Shown: positions 43,750-52,108, numbered from the stretch's first letter. The stretch is 64,000 bases of DNA from Bacillus litorisediminis (GCF_022808645.1 NZ_JAKZKT010000012.1:43824-107823), one strand, 5' to 3'. Made by a program: numbers and translations. Notes: a model not told the origin generated them from the sequence alone.

Positions 43750-44631
43750 ATGACAGTTCAAGAGGGTTTTGTTCCAGTTACAGGCGGTAAAGTCTGGTAT
43801 CAAATTCACGATACTGGGGTAAATAGAACACCTGTTATTGTTCTACACGGGGGGCCAGGTTCTTCGCACTATGCCATGCAAGGCTTACGAATCTTAGCCG
43901 AAAATCGCCCAGTTATTTTTTATGATCAATTAGGATGCGGGAAGTCAGAACGTCCGACTAATCAATCACTATGGCGGATTGACCGTTTTGTCGAGGAGTT
44001 TGCACAAATAAGAAAGGCACTCTCACTTGATGAGGTCCACATATTGGGGCATTCTTGGGGAACAACTCTTGCAGCTGCGTACATGCTAACAAATCCAACT
44101 GGCGTAAAAAGTGTGATTTTTTCTAGTCCATGTTTAAGTGCACCTCGCTGGGCAGAAGATCAAAAACGAAATCGAGAGCATTTGCCTGAAGAGGTCCAAG
44201 CTGTGCTTGCAGAATGTGAAGAGGCTGGAACCACTGATTCAGAGGCTTATAAAAAAGCGACGGCTGAATTTAATAAACGATTTGTATGCCGCATGGACCC
44301 TATGCCTGAATTTTTAAAAGAAGGGGCGCAATACAAAAATCCTGAAATCTACAATATAATGTGGGGTCCTTCTGAATTTCACGTAACTGGAAATTTAAAG
44401 GATTTTGATTGTACCTCACGTTTGAAGGAAATTTCAGTTCCTACCCTTTACACTTGTGGCCGGTTCGACGAAGCTACTCCTGAATCAACAGAGTATTTTA
44501 GCAGTCTGACACCGAATTCTAAATTCCATGTTTTTGAGAATAGCGCGCACATGCCTTATTTGGAGGAAAGAGAAGAGTTTGTGAGAGTGGTAAATGAGTT
44601 TTTGACGGGTGTTGACGAAAGTAAATTATAA
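43750..44631 (+). CDS. Proline iminopeptidase-family alpha/beta hydrolase
   Basis: The 293-residue S33-family peptidase has the oxyanion motif H-G-G-P-G-S-S near residue 33, D-Q-L-G-C-G-K-S near residue 59, nucleophile Ser102 in G-H-S-W-G-T-T-L, the catalytic aspartate in C-G-R-F-D-E-A-T near residue 242, and the histidine in N-S-A-H-M-P-Y near residue 269. The usual reaction is removal of N-terminal proline from small peptides. AAGAGGAGAG precedes the ATG, and a terminator follows, so it is a single-gene unit. Confidence 0.9.
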   Translation: MTVQEGFVPVTGGKVWYQIHDTGVNRTPVIVLHGGPGSSHYAMQGLRILAENRPVIFYDQLGCGKSERPTNQSLWRIDRFVEEFAQIRKALSLDEVHILGHSWGTTLAAAYMLTNPTGVKSVIFSSPCLSAPRWAEDQKRNREHLPEEVQAVLAECEEAGTTDSEAYKKATAEFNKRFVCRMDPMPEFLKEGAQYKNPEIYNIMWGPSEFHVTGNLKDFDCTSRLKEISVPTLYTCGRFDEATPESTEYFSSLTPNSKFHVFENSAHMPYLEEREEFVRVVNEFLTGVDESKL

Positions 44632-44646
44632 TGGAATTGAAAGGAG

Positions 44647-44670
44647 GCTATCCATTTTTGGATAGCTTTT
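44647..44670 (+). terminator. Terminator of the iminopeptidase gene
   Basis: GCTATCC pairs with GGATAGC around ATTTTT and is followed by TTTT. Confidence 0.85.
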
Positions 44671-44739
44671 CATTTTTTTGATTTAACAGGAATATTATAA
44701 AAATTATGGTAAAATGCAGGGTGAAAGGGGGAATGGGGT

Positions 44740-44896
44740 ATGGAAACATTCGGTCGAGGCTGTTTATATATCTTAATTGGAATTGGGTTATAATGTGTTA
44801 GCCTTGCTGTCGCAAAGTACGATTCATATACCTTGGTTCATAGTTATTCCTTTAATTGTATTGGCGTTTTGGGCCGCAAGCAAAAAAACAAATTAA
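44740..44896 (+). pseudogene. Small membrane protein gene with a +1 frameshift
   Basis: After AAAGGGGG an ATG opens M-E-T-F-G-R-G-C-L-Y-I-L-I-G-I-G and stops after 17 codons at TAA. Removing one G from the GGG at about 44786-44788 joins it to a second frame, Y-N-V-L-A-L-L-S-Q-S..H-I-P-W-F-I-V-I-P-L-I-V-L-A-F-W-A-A-S-K-K-T-N, which would give a 51-residue single- or double-helix membrane protein. The span is 157 bases, one more than a multiple of three. I do not know its function. It is broken, or the extra G is an error. The rest of the 416-base gap holds only terminators. Confidence 0.6.
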
Positions 44897-45016
44897 AAAA
44901 GAGATGACGATAGATAGGTGTTGTTACAAATCCGTTTATTATAACAGTTACTTGGTGCTTTAATGTTCCTTTCCTTCCGCTCCATATTAATGGCTGACAG
45001 TAACCAAGACTAAGTA

Positions 45017-45050
45017 ATAAAACTCAGTCCAATAAAGGGCTGAGTTTTTA
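45017..45050. terminator. Bidirectional terminator upstream of the adhB stop
   Basis: AAAACTCAG and CTGAGTTTT form the stem around CC/GG and AATAAA. T runs on both strands let it end the leftward adhB unit and block rightward transcription. Confidence 0.85.
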
Positions 45051-46187
45051 ATGTGGTTTTAGTATTACTTTTATACAATTATCTGTTTTGGTGTCAAAGA
45101 GTTCATATCCTTTTTTCGCTTCTTCTAATGGCAAATGATGAGTTACAATGTCGGCTAGATTTACTTTACCTTGGCTAACCAGCTCATAAAGATGAGGAAT
45201 AATAGGAATGACATGAGCTTGTCCCATTCTCATCTGAATATTTCTCTGAAAGAAATCACCGAGTGGAAATGCATTATATCTGCTTCCATAGATTCCGGTT
45301 AATTGAACAGTTCCGCATTTTTTAACAGCCTGTGCAGCAGTTACAATCGCACCCATGGATCCGCCGTGCAGCTTTAAACCGGTTGCTAAAAATTCCATAG
45401 GTGTCATTTTTCCGTCCATTCCTACACAGTCTATAACAACGTCGGCACCTCCGTTTGTCATTTCTTTTAAGTGCTCTCCAATATACTGTTCAGACTCAAA
45501 GTTCACGATTTCAACTTTATTGGTTCTCTTCGCATGTTCCAGTCGGTAATCGACATAGTCAACAGCAATAACCCGTTTTGCACCTTTTAGCCATGCAAAT
45601 TTTTGAGCTAATAAGCCAACCGGTCCACACCCAAGAATAATGACGGTATCCCCATCCTTAACTCCTGCATTTTCAACACTCCAGTAGGCAGTCGAAGCGG
45701 CATCAGCAAGTAACACTAACTGGTCATCTTCAACCTCGCAGTCTTCAGGCAGACGAAACGGAGTAAAATTCCCATAAGGAACCCGTAAATACTCAGCCTG
45801 ACCCCCTGCATATCCGCCAGCCGTTTCCGAATATCCAAAATAGGCTCCCATCTCTCCATGAGGGTTTGCTTCATCACATTGGCTTGTGTACCCATTTTCG
45901 CAGTACCAGCAGTGGCCGCAGCTAATATTAAATGGGACGATGACCCGATCGCCTTTCTTCACCTTCTTTACATCGGGGCCGACTTCCTCAACAATTCCTA
46001 TAGGTTCATGCCCAATAATAAAATTCTCTGGCATATTTGGTACCATTCCGTGAATCAAATGCAAATCTGACCCGCAAATCGCAGAAGAAGTTACCTTGAT
46101 GATGATATCATCGGCTTTTTGAATTTTTGGATCTTCCACTTCTTTTACTGCAACATTTTTAATTCCTTGATAAGTAACAGCTTTCAT
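45048..46187 (-). CDS. adhB: Zinc-dependent alcohol dehydrogenase, AdhB (YraB)-like
   Basis: This is a medium-chain dehydrogenase of about 379 residues. Zinc ligands are in C-G-S-D-L-H and G-H-E-P, the structural zinc site in C-G-H-C-W-Y-C-E..Q-C-D, and the NAD site in I-L-G-C-G-P-V-G-L. The start M-K-A-V-T-Y-Q-G at 46187 lies 8 bases after AGGAG and matches the N-terminus of B. subtilis AdhB; the long upstream extension in the same frame (to 46247) looks untranslated. As in B. subtilis, it lies beside coat-like genes (the yra locus), so it is probably a sporulation-linked oxidoreductase. Its substrate is unknown. Confidence 0.9.
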   Translation of the reverse strand: MKAVTYQGIKNVAVKEVEDPKIQKADDIIIKVTSSAICGSDLHLIHGMVPNMPENFIIGHEPIGIVEEVGPDVKKVKKGDRVIVPFNISCGHCWYCENGYTSQCDEANPHGEMGAYFGYSETAGGYAGGQAEYLRVPYGNFTPFRLPEDCEVEDDQLVLLADAASTAYWSVENAGVKDGDTVIILGCGPVGLLAQKFAWLKGAKRVIAVDYVDYRLEHAKRTNKVEIVNFESEQYIGEHLKEMTNGGADVVIDCVGMDGKMTPMEFLATGLKLHGGSMGAIVTAAQAVKKCGTVQLTGIYGSRYNAFPLGDFFQRNIQMRMGQAHVIPIIPHLYELVSQGKVNLADIVTHHLPLEEAKKGYELFDTKTDNCIKVILKPH

Positions 46188-46203
46188 CATTTTGGCTCCT
46201 TTT

Positions 46204-46566
46204 TTATTGGTACGGGGTGGCAAATGTTCCAAGCCGATCGGTATCAATTGGATATAGGTTCATCTCGGCAATACTGAGTGCCATGTCAGCGGATTTCCAA
46301 TCGAGTTCTACCTGTTTGCCTATATCATGCGGATAAAGCCAGCCTTTTGCCAGCATCAGATCCGTTACTTCTGTGTGTAAATCAATTGCTTTTTCCATTT
46401 GATTAAAAAGAACTCTTCTTAATTGCGGACTCGCGGTTTCAGTTATAGCAACTGCATAGTAACGAATCCCGGTTTTAATAGATGATAAAAGATCCATCGC
46501 AAAGGCAGAGTCTGCCATTTTCGGCATTCCTTCTGCATACTTAGGATCTAAATAATCCTGATTCAT
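46204..46566 (-). CDS. CotF-like spore coat protein (YraF/YraD-like)
   Basis: The 120-residue CotF-family protein starts at ATG 46566 (M-N-Q-D-Y-L-D), preceded by GAGGTGA. The pattern A-F-A-M-D-L-L-S-S-I-K-T-G-I-R-Y-Y-A-V-A-I-T-E-T is the four-helix CotF/ferritin-like core, and the tail K-G-W-L-Y-P matches the family. It is read with adhB in the same direction and 17 bases upstream of it, giving a coat-gene-adhB unit. It probably ends up in the inner spore coat. Confidence 0.85.
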   Translation of the reverse strand: MNQDYLDPKYAEGMPKMADSAFAMDLLSSIKTGIRYYAVAITETASPQLRRVLFNQMEKAIDLHTEVTDLMLAKGWLYPHDIGKQVELDWKSADMALSIAEMNLYPIDTDRLGTFATPYQ

Positions 46567-46579
46567 TGATTTCACCTCA

Positions 46580-46795
46580 CTAAGAAATATGTGTTCGAGC
46601 TCCTTCATAAAGACTTTTTAATTCTTTTAAATCTTCAATTGATTGCTGCACATCTTTTTCCATAAGTGCCTTTAAATCATTATCAAAGCAAATACCTTGC
46701 ATTAATTTAGATTTCATTAAACAAATCGTTTTAAAATTAATGAGCTCATGAGTATCCATTGTTTCATGAAATGCAAGCTTTGTGTGTTGTTCCAT
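46580..46795 (-). CDS. Small coat-like protein (YraG/YraE-like)
   Basis: The 71-residue protein begins M-E-Q-H-T-K-L-A-F-H-E-T-M-D-T-H-E-L-I-N-F-K. The H-E-T-x-D/E-x-H-E-L pattern is shared with the protein encoded at 46972-47169 on the other strand, so the two are paralogues. It has a helical charged body and is the likely partner of the CotF-like protein that follows 13 bases later. GGAGGGTGA precedes the ATG. The B. subtilis yra locus has the same small-plus-CotF pairing. Confidence 0.82.
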   Translation of the reverse strand: MEQHTKLAFHETMDTHELINFKTICLMKSKLMQGICFDNDLKALMEKDVQQSIEDLKELKSLYEGARTHIS

Positions 46796-46875
46796 TTTCT
46801 ATCACCCTCCATTGTAAACATGTTTAATTTTCCATTGTTCGAATCAATTCATTCTATTAACAGATCAATTTATAG

Positions 46876-46906
46876 TGAAATGGTTCTTCCCACATTTGTC
46901 ATAATA
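46876..46906 (+). promoter_or_regulatory. Possible sigma-G promoter for the rightward coat genes
   Basis: TGAAAT at 46876-46881 and CATAATA at 46900-46906 with an 18-base gap match the forespore sigma-G pattern (the -10 fully, the -35 at four of six). It lies in the divergent region between the two coat-like gene pairs. An AGAACC/GGTTCT inverted repeat overlaps it. Confidence 0.5.
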
Positions 46907-46971
46907 TTCCTTTATAGAACCACTGTAAAATGGAGAACTATAATTCATAAAGGAATAGAAGGAGAATGACA

Positions 46972-47169
46972 ATGGCCACACATTTAGGTTTGCATGAAAC
47001 ACTCGAAGCTCATGAATTACTGGTTTTTAAAAATCTTTCCCTGACAAAATCCGTTACGATGAAAAGTTTTGTACAGGATGAAGAATTAAAAGCACTTTTA
47101 GTAAATGATGTTTATTCCGGAACTAAATTTATTAATCGTTTGCAAGAGATATTAAAAAATAGGAGTTAA
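46972..47169 (+). CDS. Small coat-like protein (YraG/YraE-like)
   Basis: The 65-residue protein starts at ATG 46972, 7 bases after GAAGGAG, rather than at the ATG at 46966, which is too close to it. The N-terminus A-T-H-L-G-L-H-E-T-L-E-A-H-E-L-L is homologous to the leftward paralogue at 46580-46795. It is a helical, charged protein. The next gene begins 7 bases later. Confidence 0.82.
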   Translation: MATHLGLHETLEAHELLVFKNLSLTKSVTMKSFVQDEELKALLVNDVYSGTKFINRLQEILKNRS

Positions 47170-47176
47170 TAATCAA

Positions 47177-47476
47177 ATGAACACACTTTTGAAAAAATTA
47201 ATGGGTATGGGTGGTTTAACAGACCATGTAATCGCTGCAGATTTTCTGGTTTCATCAAAAGCTGGAATCCGCAATTTAGCGTTTGCGATTACTGAAACAA
47301 CAACTCCCGAATTAAAAGAGGTTTTACGGGAGGAATTAAGAAATGCAGTCAACACACATGAAATAATCTCCAATTATATGATCACAAAAGGAATCTATCA
47401 TCCAAGTGACATTAAAGAACAGTTGAATGTCGATTATCAAATAACGGAAACAGCCTTAAATCTTGCCAAAGACTAA
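47177..47476 (+). CDS. CotF-like spore coat protein (YraF/YraD-like)
   Basis: The 99-residue CotF-family protein has D-F-L-V-S-S-K-A-G-I-R-N-L-A-F-A-I-T-E-T-T near residues 23-43, the same core as the leftward paralogue (K-T-G-I-R-Y-Y-A-V-A-I-T-E-T), and ends with T-K-G-I-Y-H-P-S-D-I. It is shorter than B. subtilis CotF at about 160 residues. The divergent duplication of a small-plus-CotF pair flanking one control region is a clear feature of this locus. Confidence 0.83.
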   Translation: MNTLLKKLMGMGGLTDHVIAADFLVSSKAGIRNLAFAITETTTPELKEVLREELRNAVNTHEIISNYMITKGIYHPSDIKEQLNVDYQITETALNLAKD

Positions 47477-47503
47477 ATATTTGGGCAGATAGGAGAGAAC
47501 TGC

Positions 47504-47962
47504 ATGAAACATGTATGGGCAATATTAGCTAAATTTATCATTATGGGCGTTGTAATCCTTTCATTTTTGAGTATATTTGACCCGCCATTGAGCACAGTTT
47601 TACTTATAACCGTTGTAACTACTATTATTTCCTATGTAGTTGGTGATCTTGGGATCTTAAGAATGGGAAATACAGCTGCAACCATTGGGGATTTTATTCT
47701 GTCCTTTGCAACAATTGGCTTTTTAAGCTATTTTATGGTTGAGCAAACATGGACTGTCCTGGTCGCTAGCTTTTTTGCAACCCTAGCAATCACGGCTGTT
47801 GAAATTCTGTTCCATATCTATATGAAAAACCGTATATATCCGGATAGAGAACAGCGTCTGAGACTCCGAGGTCCTGCACCGCTGCAAAATGTAAAATATG
47901 CAGCAGAATTTGCTGAGGAAAATGAGATGGATCGTGTTGAACAAGAAAACACAAATAAATGA
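47504..47962 (+). CDS. yndM: YndM family membrane protein (DUF2512)
   Basis: The 152-residue protein has four hydrophobic helices near residues 7-26, 30-50, 57-80 and 85-105. The soluble acidic tail, rich in arginine then glutamate (R-E-Q-R-L-R-L-R..N-E-M-D-R-V-E-Q), follows. The G-D-L-G-I-L-R-M-G-N-T-A-A-T-I-G-D motif between helices 2 and 3 is typical of DUF2512 (B. subtilis YndM). AGGAGAG lies before the ATG. Function is unknown; its place with coat genes suggests a sporulation link. It ends exactly where a 21-base tandem repeat begins. Confidence 0.85.
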   Translation: MKHVWAILAKFIIMGVVILSFLSIFDPPLSTVLLITVVTTIISYVVGDLGILRMGNTAATIGDFILSFATIGFLSYFMVEQTWTVLVASFFATLAITAVEILFHIYMKNRIYPDREQRLRLRGPAPLQNVKYAAEFAEENEMDRVEQENTNK

Positions 47963-47963
47963 C

Positions 47964-48127
47964 GTGGAACAGCACATAACCGTTGAGGAACGGCACATAA
48001 ATCGAGTGAACTGGCATATAAATAGAGTGGACCGGCACATAAATCGAGTGGACTGGCACATACATCGAGTGGACCGGCACATACATCAAGTGGACTGGCA
48101 CATAACCGGTGAGGAACGGCACATAAC
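47964..48127. repeat. 21-base tandem repeat, eight units
   Basis: The unit is GGCACATAAATCGAGTGGACT. The GCACATAA core starts at 47972, 47993, 48014, 48035, 48056, 48077, 48098 and 48119, always exactly 21 bases apart. Most positions are conserved; the outer units are the most varied. It begins within two bases of the yndM stop. Because 21 is a multiple of three, several frames stay open across it on both strands, which makes false reading frames with a 7-residue repeat. Confidence 0.9.
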
Positions 48128-48157
48128 CAGCGTAGCGTAGCTAAGGAACACGATACA

Positions 48158-48198
48158 AACCTTCCGCCAGATATAACGGAAGGTTTAATCTCATTTTT
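48158..48198. terminator. Hairpin terminator between yndM and the GH18 genes
   Basis: AACCTTCCG pairs with CGGAAGGTT, followed on the plus strand by a T-rich tail ending CATTTTT. It lies just beyond the repeat and just before the stop of the leftward GH18 gene. Confidence 0.75.
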
Positions 48199-48203
48199 AA
48201 CCG

Positions 48204-49622
48204 CTAGATTAATTTTCTAATTTTAAAATTATCTTCAAGCAATACCCAATTTTGAGGAAATGAATATCCTAAGACCCAATAGCTGACCCCTAATAAATTA
48301 TAGTCTTTAATCGTATCAAATTTTGCTTGGGCACTTCTTGCATCTTCAAACCACACTTCATGACCCCTGCCTTGTTCATCTGTATACCGGTAGAAAGGGG
48401 ATGCGGCAATCGAGTCATATTGAATAGTGGCTCCGTATCTTACAGCTCGGGCAATGGCTTCCTGTGGACTAAACGTTTCTGCTTCTTGTCCTTGGACATG
48501 AGGAATGAGCCAATCCCTTGCATATAATTGAAATCCCATTAGGATTTTTTTCCGCGGAATGACAGATACAGCATAATCGAGGACTCGTTTAATTTCATTT
48601 AATGGAGATATCGCTCGTGGCGGTCCTTTCCGATAGCCCCATTCATAGGTCATGAGGACAACAAAGTCTGCGATTCTTCCATGAGCTGGATAATCATAGG
48701 CTTCATATAACAAACCTTTTTGCTCGCCGCTTATCTTGGGTGCTAAAGAAGTGGAGACAAAAAATCCTTCTTGATGCAGAGTATCAACGGCACGCTGAAG
48801 AAATTGATTATACAGTTCACGGTCTTGCGGCAAGACATTTTCAAAATCAATATTTAATCCTTGATATCCTTTTGCTTTCATCACCGATAAAATATTGGTC
48901 AATAGTCTTTCTCTGTTTTCCTCACTAGCTAATACAGCATGGGCAATATTTTCCCCTGCTTCTGTTACCGTAAAATTTGTAATCGACATCATGGGCACTG
49001 CACCTTGAGCTAAACCAGCTTGGATAGCGTCTGTATCATCTTCCATAAAAAGCTGTAAGGATCCGTCCGGTTGTATCACATATGCAAAAGTAGCAAGATA
49101 AGTTAAATGTTCAGCAATTTCTCCAACAATTCGTTCAGCCTCTGCACCTGAATGATACGTAAAAGCGTTCGATACAATGGTGGGCTTTCGCCTTGGAATA
49201 ATGAGGGTTACACCTGGATATAGAAGGTCAGGATTTTGGATTTGATTGGCTTTTATGATAGCCTGAATCGTTGTTCCGTAGCGATTTGTGATCTGCCATA
49301 ATGTTTCACCAGGCTGTATAGTATGTTGAAGAGCGGGAATGATTAAGCGGGTACCAGGATAGATGAGAGATGGATTTGTAATTTGATTGGCTCTTATAAG
49401 TGCATCAACTGTCGTCCCATACCGCTGTGCAATCATCCACAATGCCTCACCGGGTCTTACAATATGGTTCACATCAACGGTCGGTATCACGAGCGACTGT
49501 CCCACAGCTAATTGATTGGGGTTTACTAATTCATTTGTTTCAACAATCTGTGCAATGGTTACACGATAACGATTCGCTATCTGCCATAGCATTTCTCCTC
49601 TTTGAACGACATGAATAAGCAG
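48204..49622 (-). CDS. LysM-GH18 cortex-lytic enzyme (SleL/YaaH-like), apparent CTG start
   Basis: Three LysM peptidoglycan-binding repeats (about residues 2-45, 51-94 and 97-140) are followed by a GH18 glycosidase domain with N-I-D-F-E-N-V in place of the D-x-E active-site motif and L-M-T-Y-E-W-G-Y. The first ATG (49592) cuts into the first LysM repeat. Upstream in frame, CTG at 49622 follows GGAGG by exactly 8 bases and begins L-L-I-H-V-V-Q-R-G-E, the true LysM start; an in-frame TGA lies only 18 bases further up. From CTG the protein has 472 residues, against 471 for the neighbour. SleL-type enzymes cut cortex fragments during germination. Confidence 0.85.
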   Translation of the reverse strand: MLIHVVQRGEMLWQIANRYRVTIAQIVETNELVNPNQLAVGQSLVIPTVDVNHIVRPGEALWMIAQRYGTTVDALIRANQITNPSLIYPGTRLIIPALQHTIQPGETLWQITNRYGTTIQAIIKANQIQNPDLLYPGVTLIIPRRKPTIVSNAFTYHSGAEAERIVGEIAEHLTYLATFAYVIQPDGSLQLFMEDDTDAIQAGLAQGAVPMMSITNFTVTEAGENIAHAVLASEENRERLLTNILSVMKAKGYQGLNIDFENVLPQDRELYNQFLQRAVDTLHQEGFFVSTSLAPKISGEQKGLLYEAYDYPAHGRIADFVVLMTYEWGYRKGPPRAISPLNEIKRVLDYAVSVIPRKKILMGFQLYARDWLIPHVQGQEAETFSPQEAIARAVRYGATIQYDSIAASPFYRYTDEQGRGHEVWFEDARSAQAKFDTIKDYNLLGVSYWVLGYSFPQNWVLLEDNFKIRKLI

Positions 49623-49664
49623 AGTAGCTGCCTCCTCTCATAAAGTGTTCGAGCTCCAAATCAG

Positions 49665-51080
49665 CTAGAATTTCTGAATACGGAAATTGTCTGCCAGTAC
49701 AAGCCAATTCTGCGGGAACGGATTTCCGAGAACCCAATAACTGACTCCGCGTAAGTTGAGTTCCTTTACCAAATCATATTTTGCTTGCACGCTTCGGGCG
49801 TCTTCAAACCAAACAATATGTTCTTTGCCCTGGGCATCATAATACCTATAGAATGGTGACATTGCTCTTTCATCAAATTGTATAGCAGCACCAAATTGAG
49901 CAGCTCGCGCGACAGCTGCCTGCGGACTTAGTGTTTGAGCCCAAGGACCACCTTGTACATATGGAAGTGTCCAATCATACCCATACAAAGGCATACCCAT
50001 CATAATTTTATTATTCGGCATTTCGGAAAGAGCATATTGAATAACTTGTCGCACCTCATTAATCGGAGCTACAGCCATCGGCGGTCCGCCAGACCAGCCC
50101 CATTCATAGGTCATAATCACAACAAAATCGACAATTTCGCCATGCGCAGCATAATCATGGGCTTCATATAACAGTCCTTTTTGTTCAGCGGAATACTTTG
50201 GTGCAACCGCAGTTGATACTGAAAAGCCTAATGGACGCAGACGTCTTACAACCCGCCGTAAAAAAGCGTTATAATTCTCTCGATCTTGTTGGTATAAGTA
50301 TTCAAAATCAATATTTAACCCAATATATCCCTTTTGTTGCATCACTTGAATGATGTTATCGATCAATGTGTCCTGAATAGAAGTATTGATAAAAATTTGA
50401 TGTGCAAGCTCTGAACTAAATTCACCTTCACTAAAATTAGTTAATACCATTAAAGAAGACACATTTACAGTCCTTGCAACATTCAATAACTCTGTTTCAT
50501 TGATATTTCGTAACGTCCCATCGGCTCTAACTTGATAACTGAAGGGAGTAACATATGTTAAATACTGACCAATCTCCCTTACTATTTGCTGTCCGCTATG
50601 ATCAAAGCTTGTAATATAAGCATTCACTTCTTTAAGCGGCTTCGCTTTCTCTGGAATAATCAAACGCTGACCAGGAAATATTCTAGATGGATCTGTGATT
50701 CGATTAACACGAACAATATCTTGGATAGGAACACCATATTTGACGGAAATTGCCCAAAGTGTTTCACCCTGTTTTACTACGTGAAAGTCAGATGGAATTC
50801 GTAACCGTTGCCCAGGATAAATGACATCCGGATCTTGAATTTGATTTTCATTAAGAATGGACTCAATCGTAACCCCATACCTTTGGGCAATACCCCATAA
50901 CGATTCACCTGGTTGAATGATGTGATATCGGGCAATTTCCGGTATAACCAACGCCTGCCCAATAACTAATTGGTTTGGATTTGGCAGTTGATTTGCAGCG
51001 ATAATTTGATCTGTTGTTACGCCATATCTTTGAGAAATTCTCCACAAGGTATCTCCAGACTGCACCACATGAATTATCAT
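49665..51080 (-). CDS. LysM-GH18 cortex-lytic enzyme (SleL/YaaH-like)
   Basis: The 471-residue protein has three LysM repeats (M-I-I-H-V-V-Q-S-G-D-T-L-W at the N-terminus, then R-Y-H-I-I-Q-P-G-E-S-L-W and D-F-H-V-V-K-Q-G-E-T-L-W) and a GH18 domain with L-N-I-D-F-E-Y-L and M-T-Y-E-W-G-W, the SleL/YaaH arrangement. ATG 51080 follows AAAGGA by 8 bases and is preferred to 51089. The next gene downstream is a close tandem duplicate, 42 bases away. There is no signal peptide, as in YaaH, which is put into the spore coat by other means. It acts on muramic-delta-lactam cortex fragments. Confidence 0.9.
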   Translation of the reverse strand: MIIHVVQSGDTLWRISQRYGVTTDQIIAANQLPNPNQLVIGQALVIPEIARYHIIQPGESLWGIAQRYGVTIESILNENQIQDPDVIYPGQRLRIPSDFHVVKQGETLWAISVKYGVPIQDIVRVNRITDPSRIFPGQRLIIPEKAKPLKEVNAYITSFDHSGQQIVREIGQYLTYVTPFSYQVRADGTLRNINETELLNVARTVNVSSLMVLTNFSEGEFSSELAHQIFINTSIQDTLIDNIIQVMQQKGYIGLNIDFEYLYQQDRENYNAFLRRVVRRLRPLGFSVSTAVAPKYSAEQKGLLYEAHDYAAHGEIVDFVVIMTYEWGWSGGPPMAVAPINEVRQVIQYALSEMPNNKIMMGMPLYGYDWTLPYVQGGPWAQTLSPQAAVARAAQFGAAIQFDERAMSPFYRYYDAQGKEHIVWFEDARSVQAKYDLVKELNLRGVSYWVLGNPFPQNWLVLADNFRIQKF

Positions 51081-51325
51081 AGAAGTCATCCTTTCTCATT
51101 AGGATACAGAATAAAATAGAGATAAATTATACCAATACTTAATAAATGTATGACATTACTTGATTTGATATGTGAATAACCAATGAGAAATAAGTGATAC
51201 ATATGTTTGTTAATAGAGAATAAAAGTTATATACAAAGAGGTTTCTAAACTATAAACAGCGAAGAAACAGGTAAGTATTATTTTACTAACTAACGGTGTA
51301 CAAATAAAACATTGGAGGAGATCTT

Positions 51326-52084
51326 TTGAAAACCAAAGATTACTTGCTTGAACACATGAATTGGCCAACGGTTAAAGAGAAAATTGAAGATGGAATGGAT
51401 ACCGTAATTATTTGTACAGCATCAGTGGAGCAACATGGTTTTCATTTATCTGAACTGACTGATACAGTAATTGGTCAGGCAGTTGCACTTCTTGTAGCTG
51501 AAAAGCTTGGCAACGCACTGGTTGCCCCCGTTATTCGTCCTGGATTGTCGGAGCACCATATTCCGATGGCCGGAAGTTTAACGCTTCGTCCAGAAGTGTA
51601 CCGTGGGATCATAGAGGATTATGTCACAAGCTATAAAAAACATGGCTTCAAAAAGGTTATTATTTTCTCTTCTCATGGAGGAAACTTTAATGAAAATGAG
51701 AAGATCGTTCAGAACCTTAAAGAGATGCATCCCGAAATGCAATTTAGCAGTGCGTTATCTCTAATGCAGCTGATGGATCTCATGGCACAGTTTGAAAAGA
51801 AGTTTGGACTGGTTGAAGGAAGCTGCGGACACGGAGGAGCAATGGAAACATCTGTAATGCTTCATATTGCCCCCGATCAAGTCGATATGACTAAAGCTAC
51901 GCCTGGGTATATCGGCCCAATGACAGGGGATGTTTTAAATAAGTTGTTTAAAAACGGGATAGTCGGTATTACAGAAGTTGGTATTTTGGGTGACCCGAGA
52001 AAGGCAAAAGCTGAATGGGGTGAATACTTCTTAGAGCTTTTTTCAGATGAAATCGTAAAAGCAGTTCATAAGGACTTCAATTAG
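51326..52084 (+). CDS. Creatininase-family amidohydrolase
   Basis: The 252-residue protein starts at TTG with GGAGGAG upstream. Metal-binding residues appear in T-A-S-V-E-Q-H-G-F-H-L (E35, H37), D46 in E-L-T-D-T, the S-S-H-G-G-N near residue 115, and G-H-G-G-A-M-E-T-S near residue 168. The family includes creatinine amidohydrolase and enzymes such as MftE and FAPy deformylase, so the substrate is open. It stands alone, and a perfect hairpin follows. Confidence 0.87.
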   Translation: MKTKDYLLEHMNWPTVKEKIEDGMDTVIICTASVEQHGFHLSELTDTVIGQAVALLVAEKLGNALVAPVIRPGLSEHHIPMAGSLTLRPEVYRGIIEDYVTSYKKHGFKKVIIFSSHGGNFNENEKIVQNLKEMHPEMQFSSALSLMQLMDLMAQFEKKFGLVEGSCGHGGAMETSVMLHIAPDQVDMTKATPGYIGPMTGDVLNKLFKNGIVGITEVGILGDPRKAKAEWGEYFLELFSDEIVKAVHKDFN

Positions 52085-52108
52085 TTTATCGTAAGAAGAG
52101 TTGTTATG

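Noticed and set aside
46191..46247. N-terminal extension of adhB
   Set aside because: The extension contains the ribosome binding site of the MKAVTYQG start and does not fit the family N-terminus.
47783..48140. Open frames of 80-110 codons on both strands across the 21-base repeat
   Set aside because: The period is a multiple of three, so frames stay open by default. The products are only a 7-residue repeat, and no ribosome binding site precedes them.
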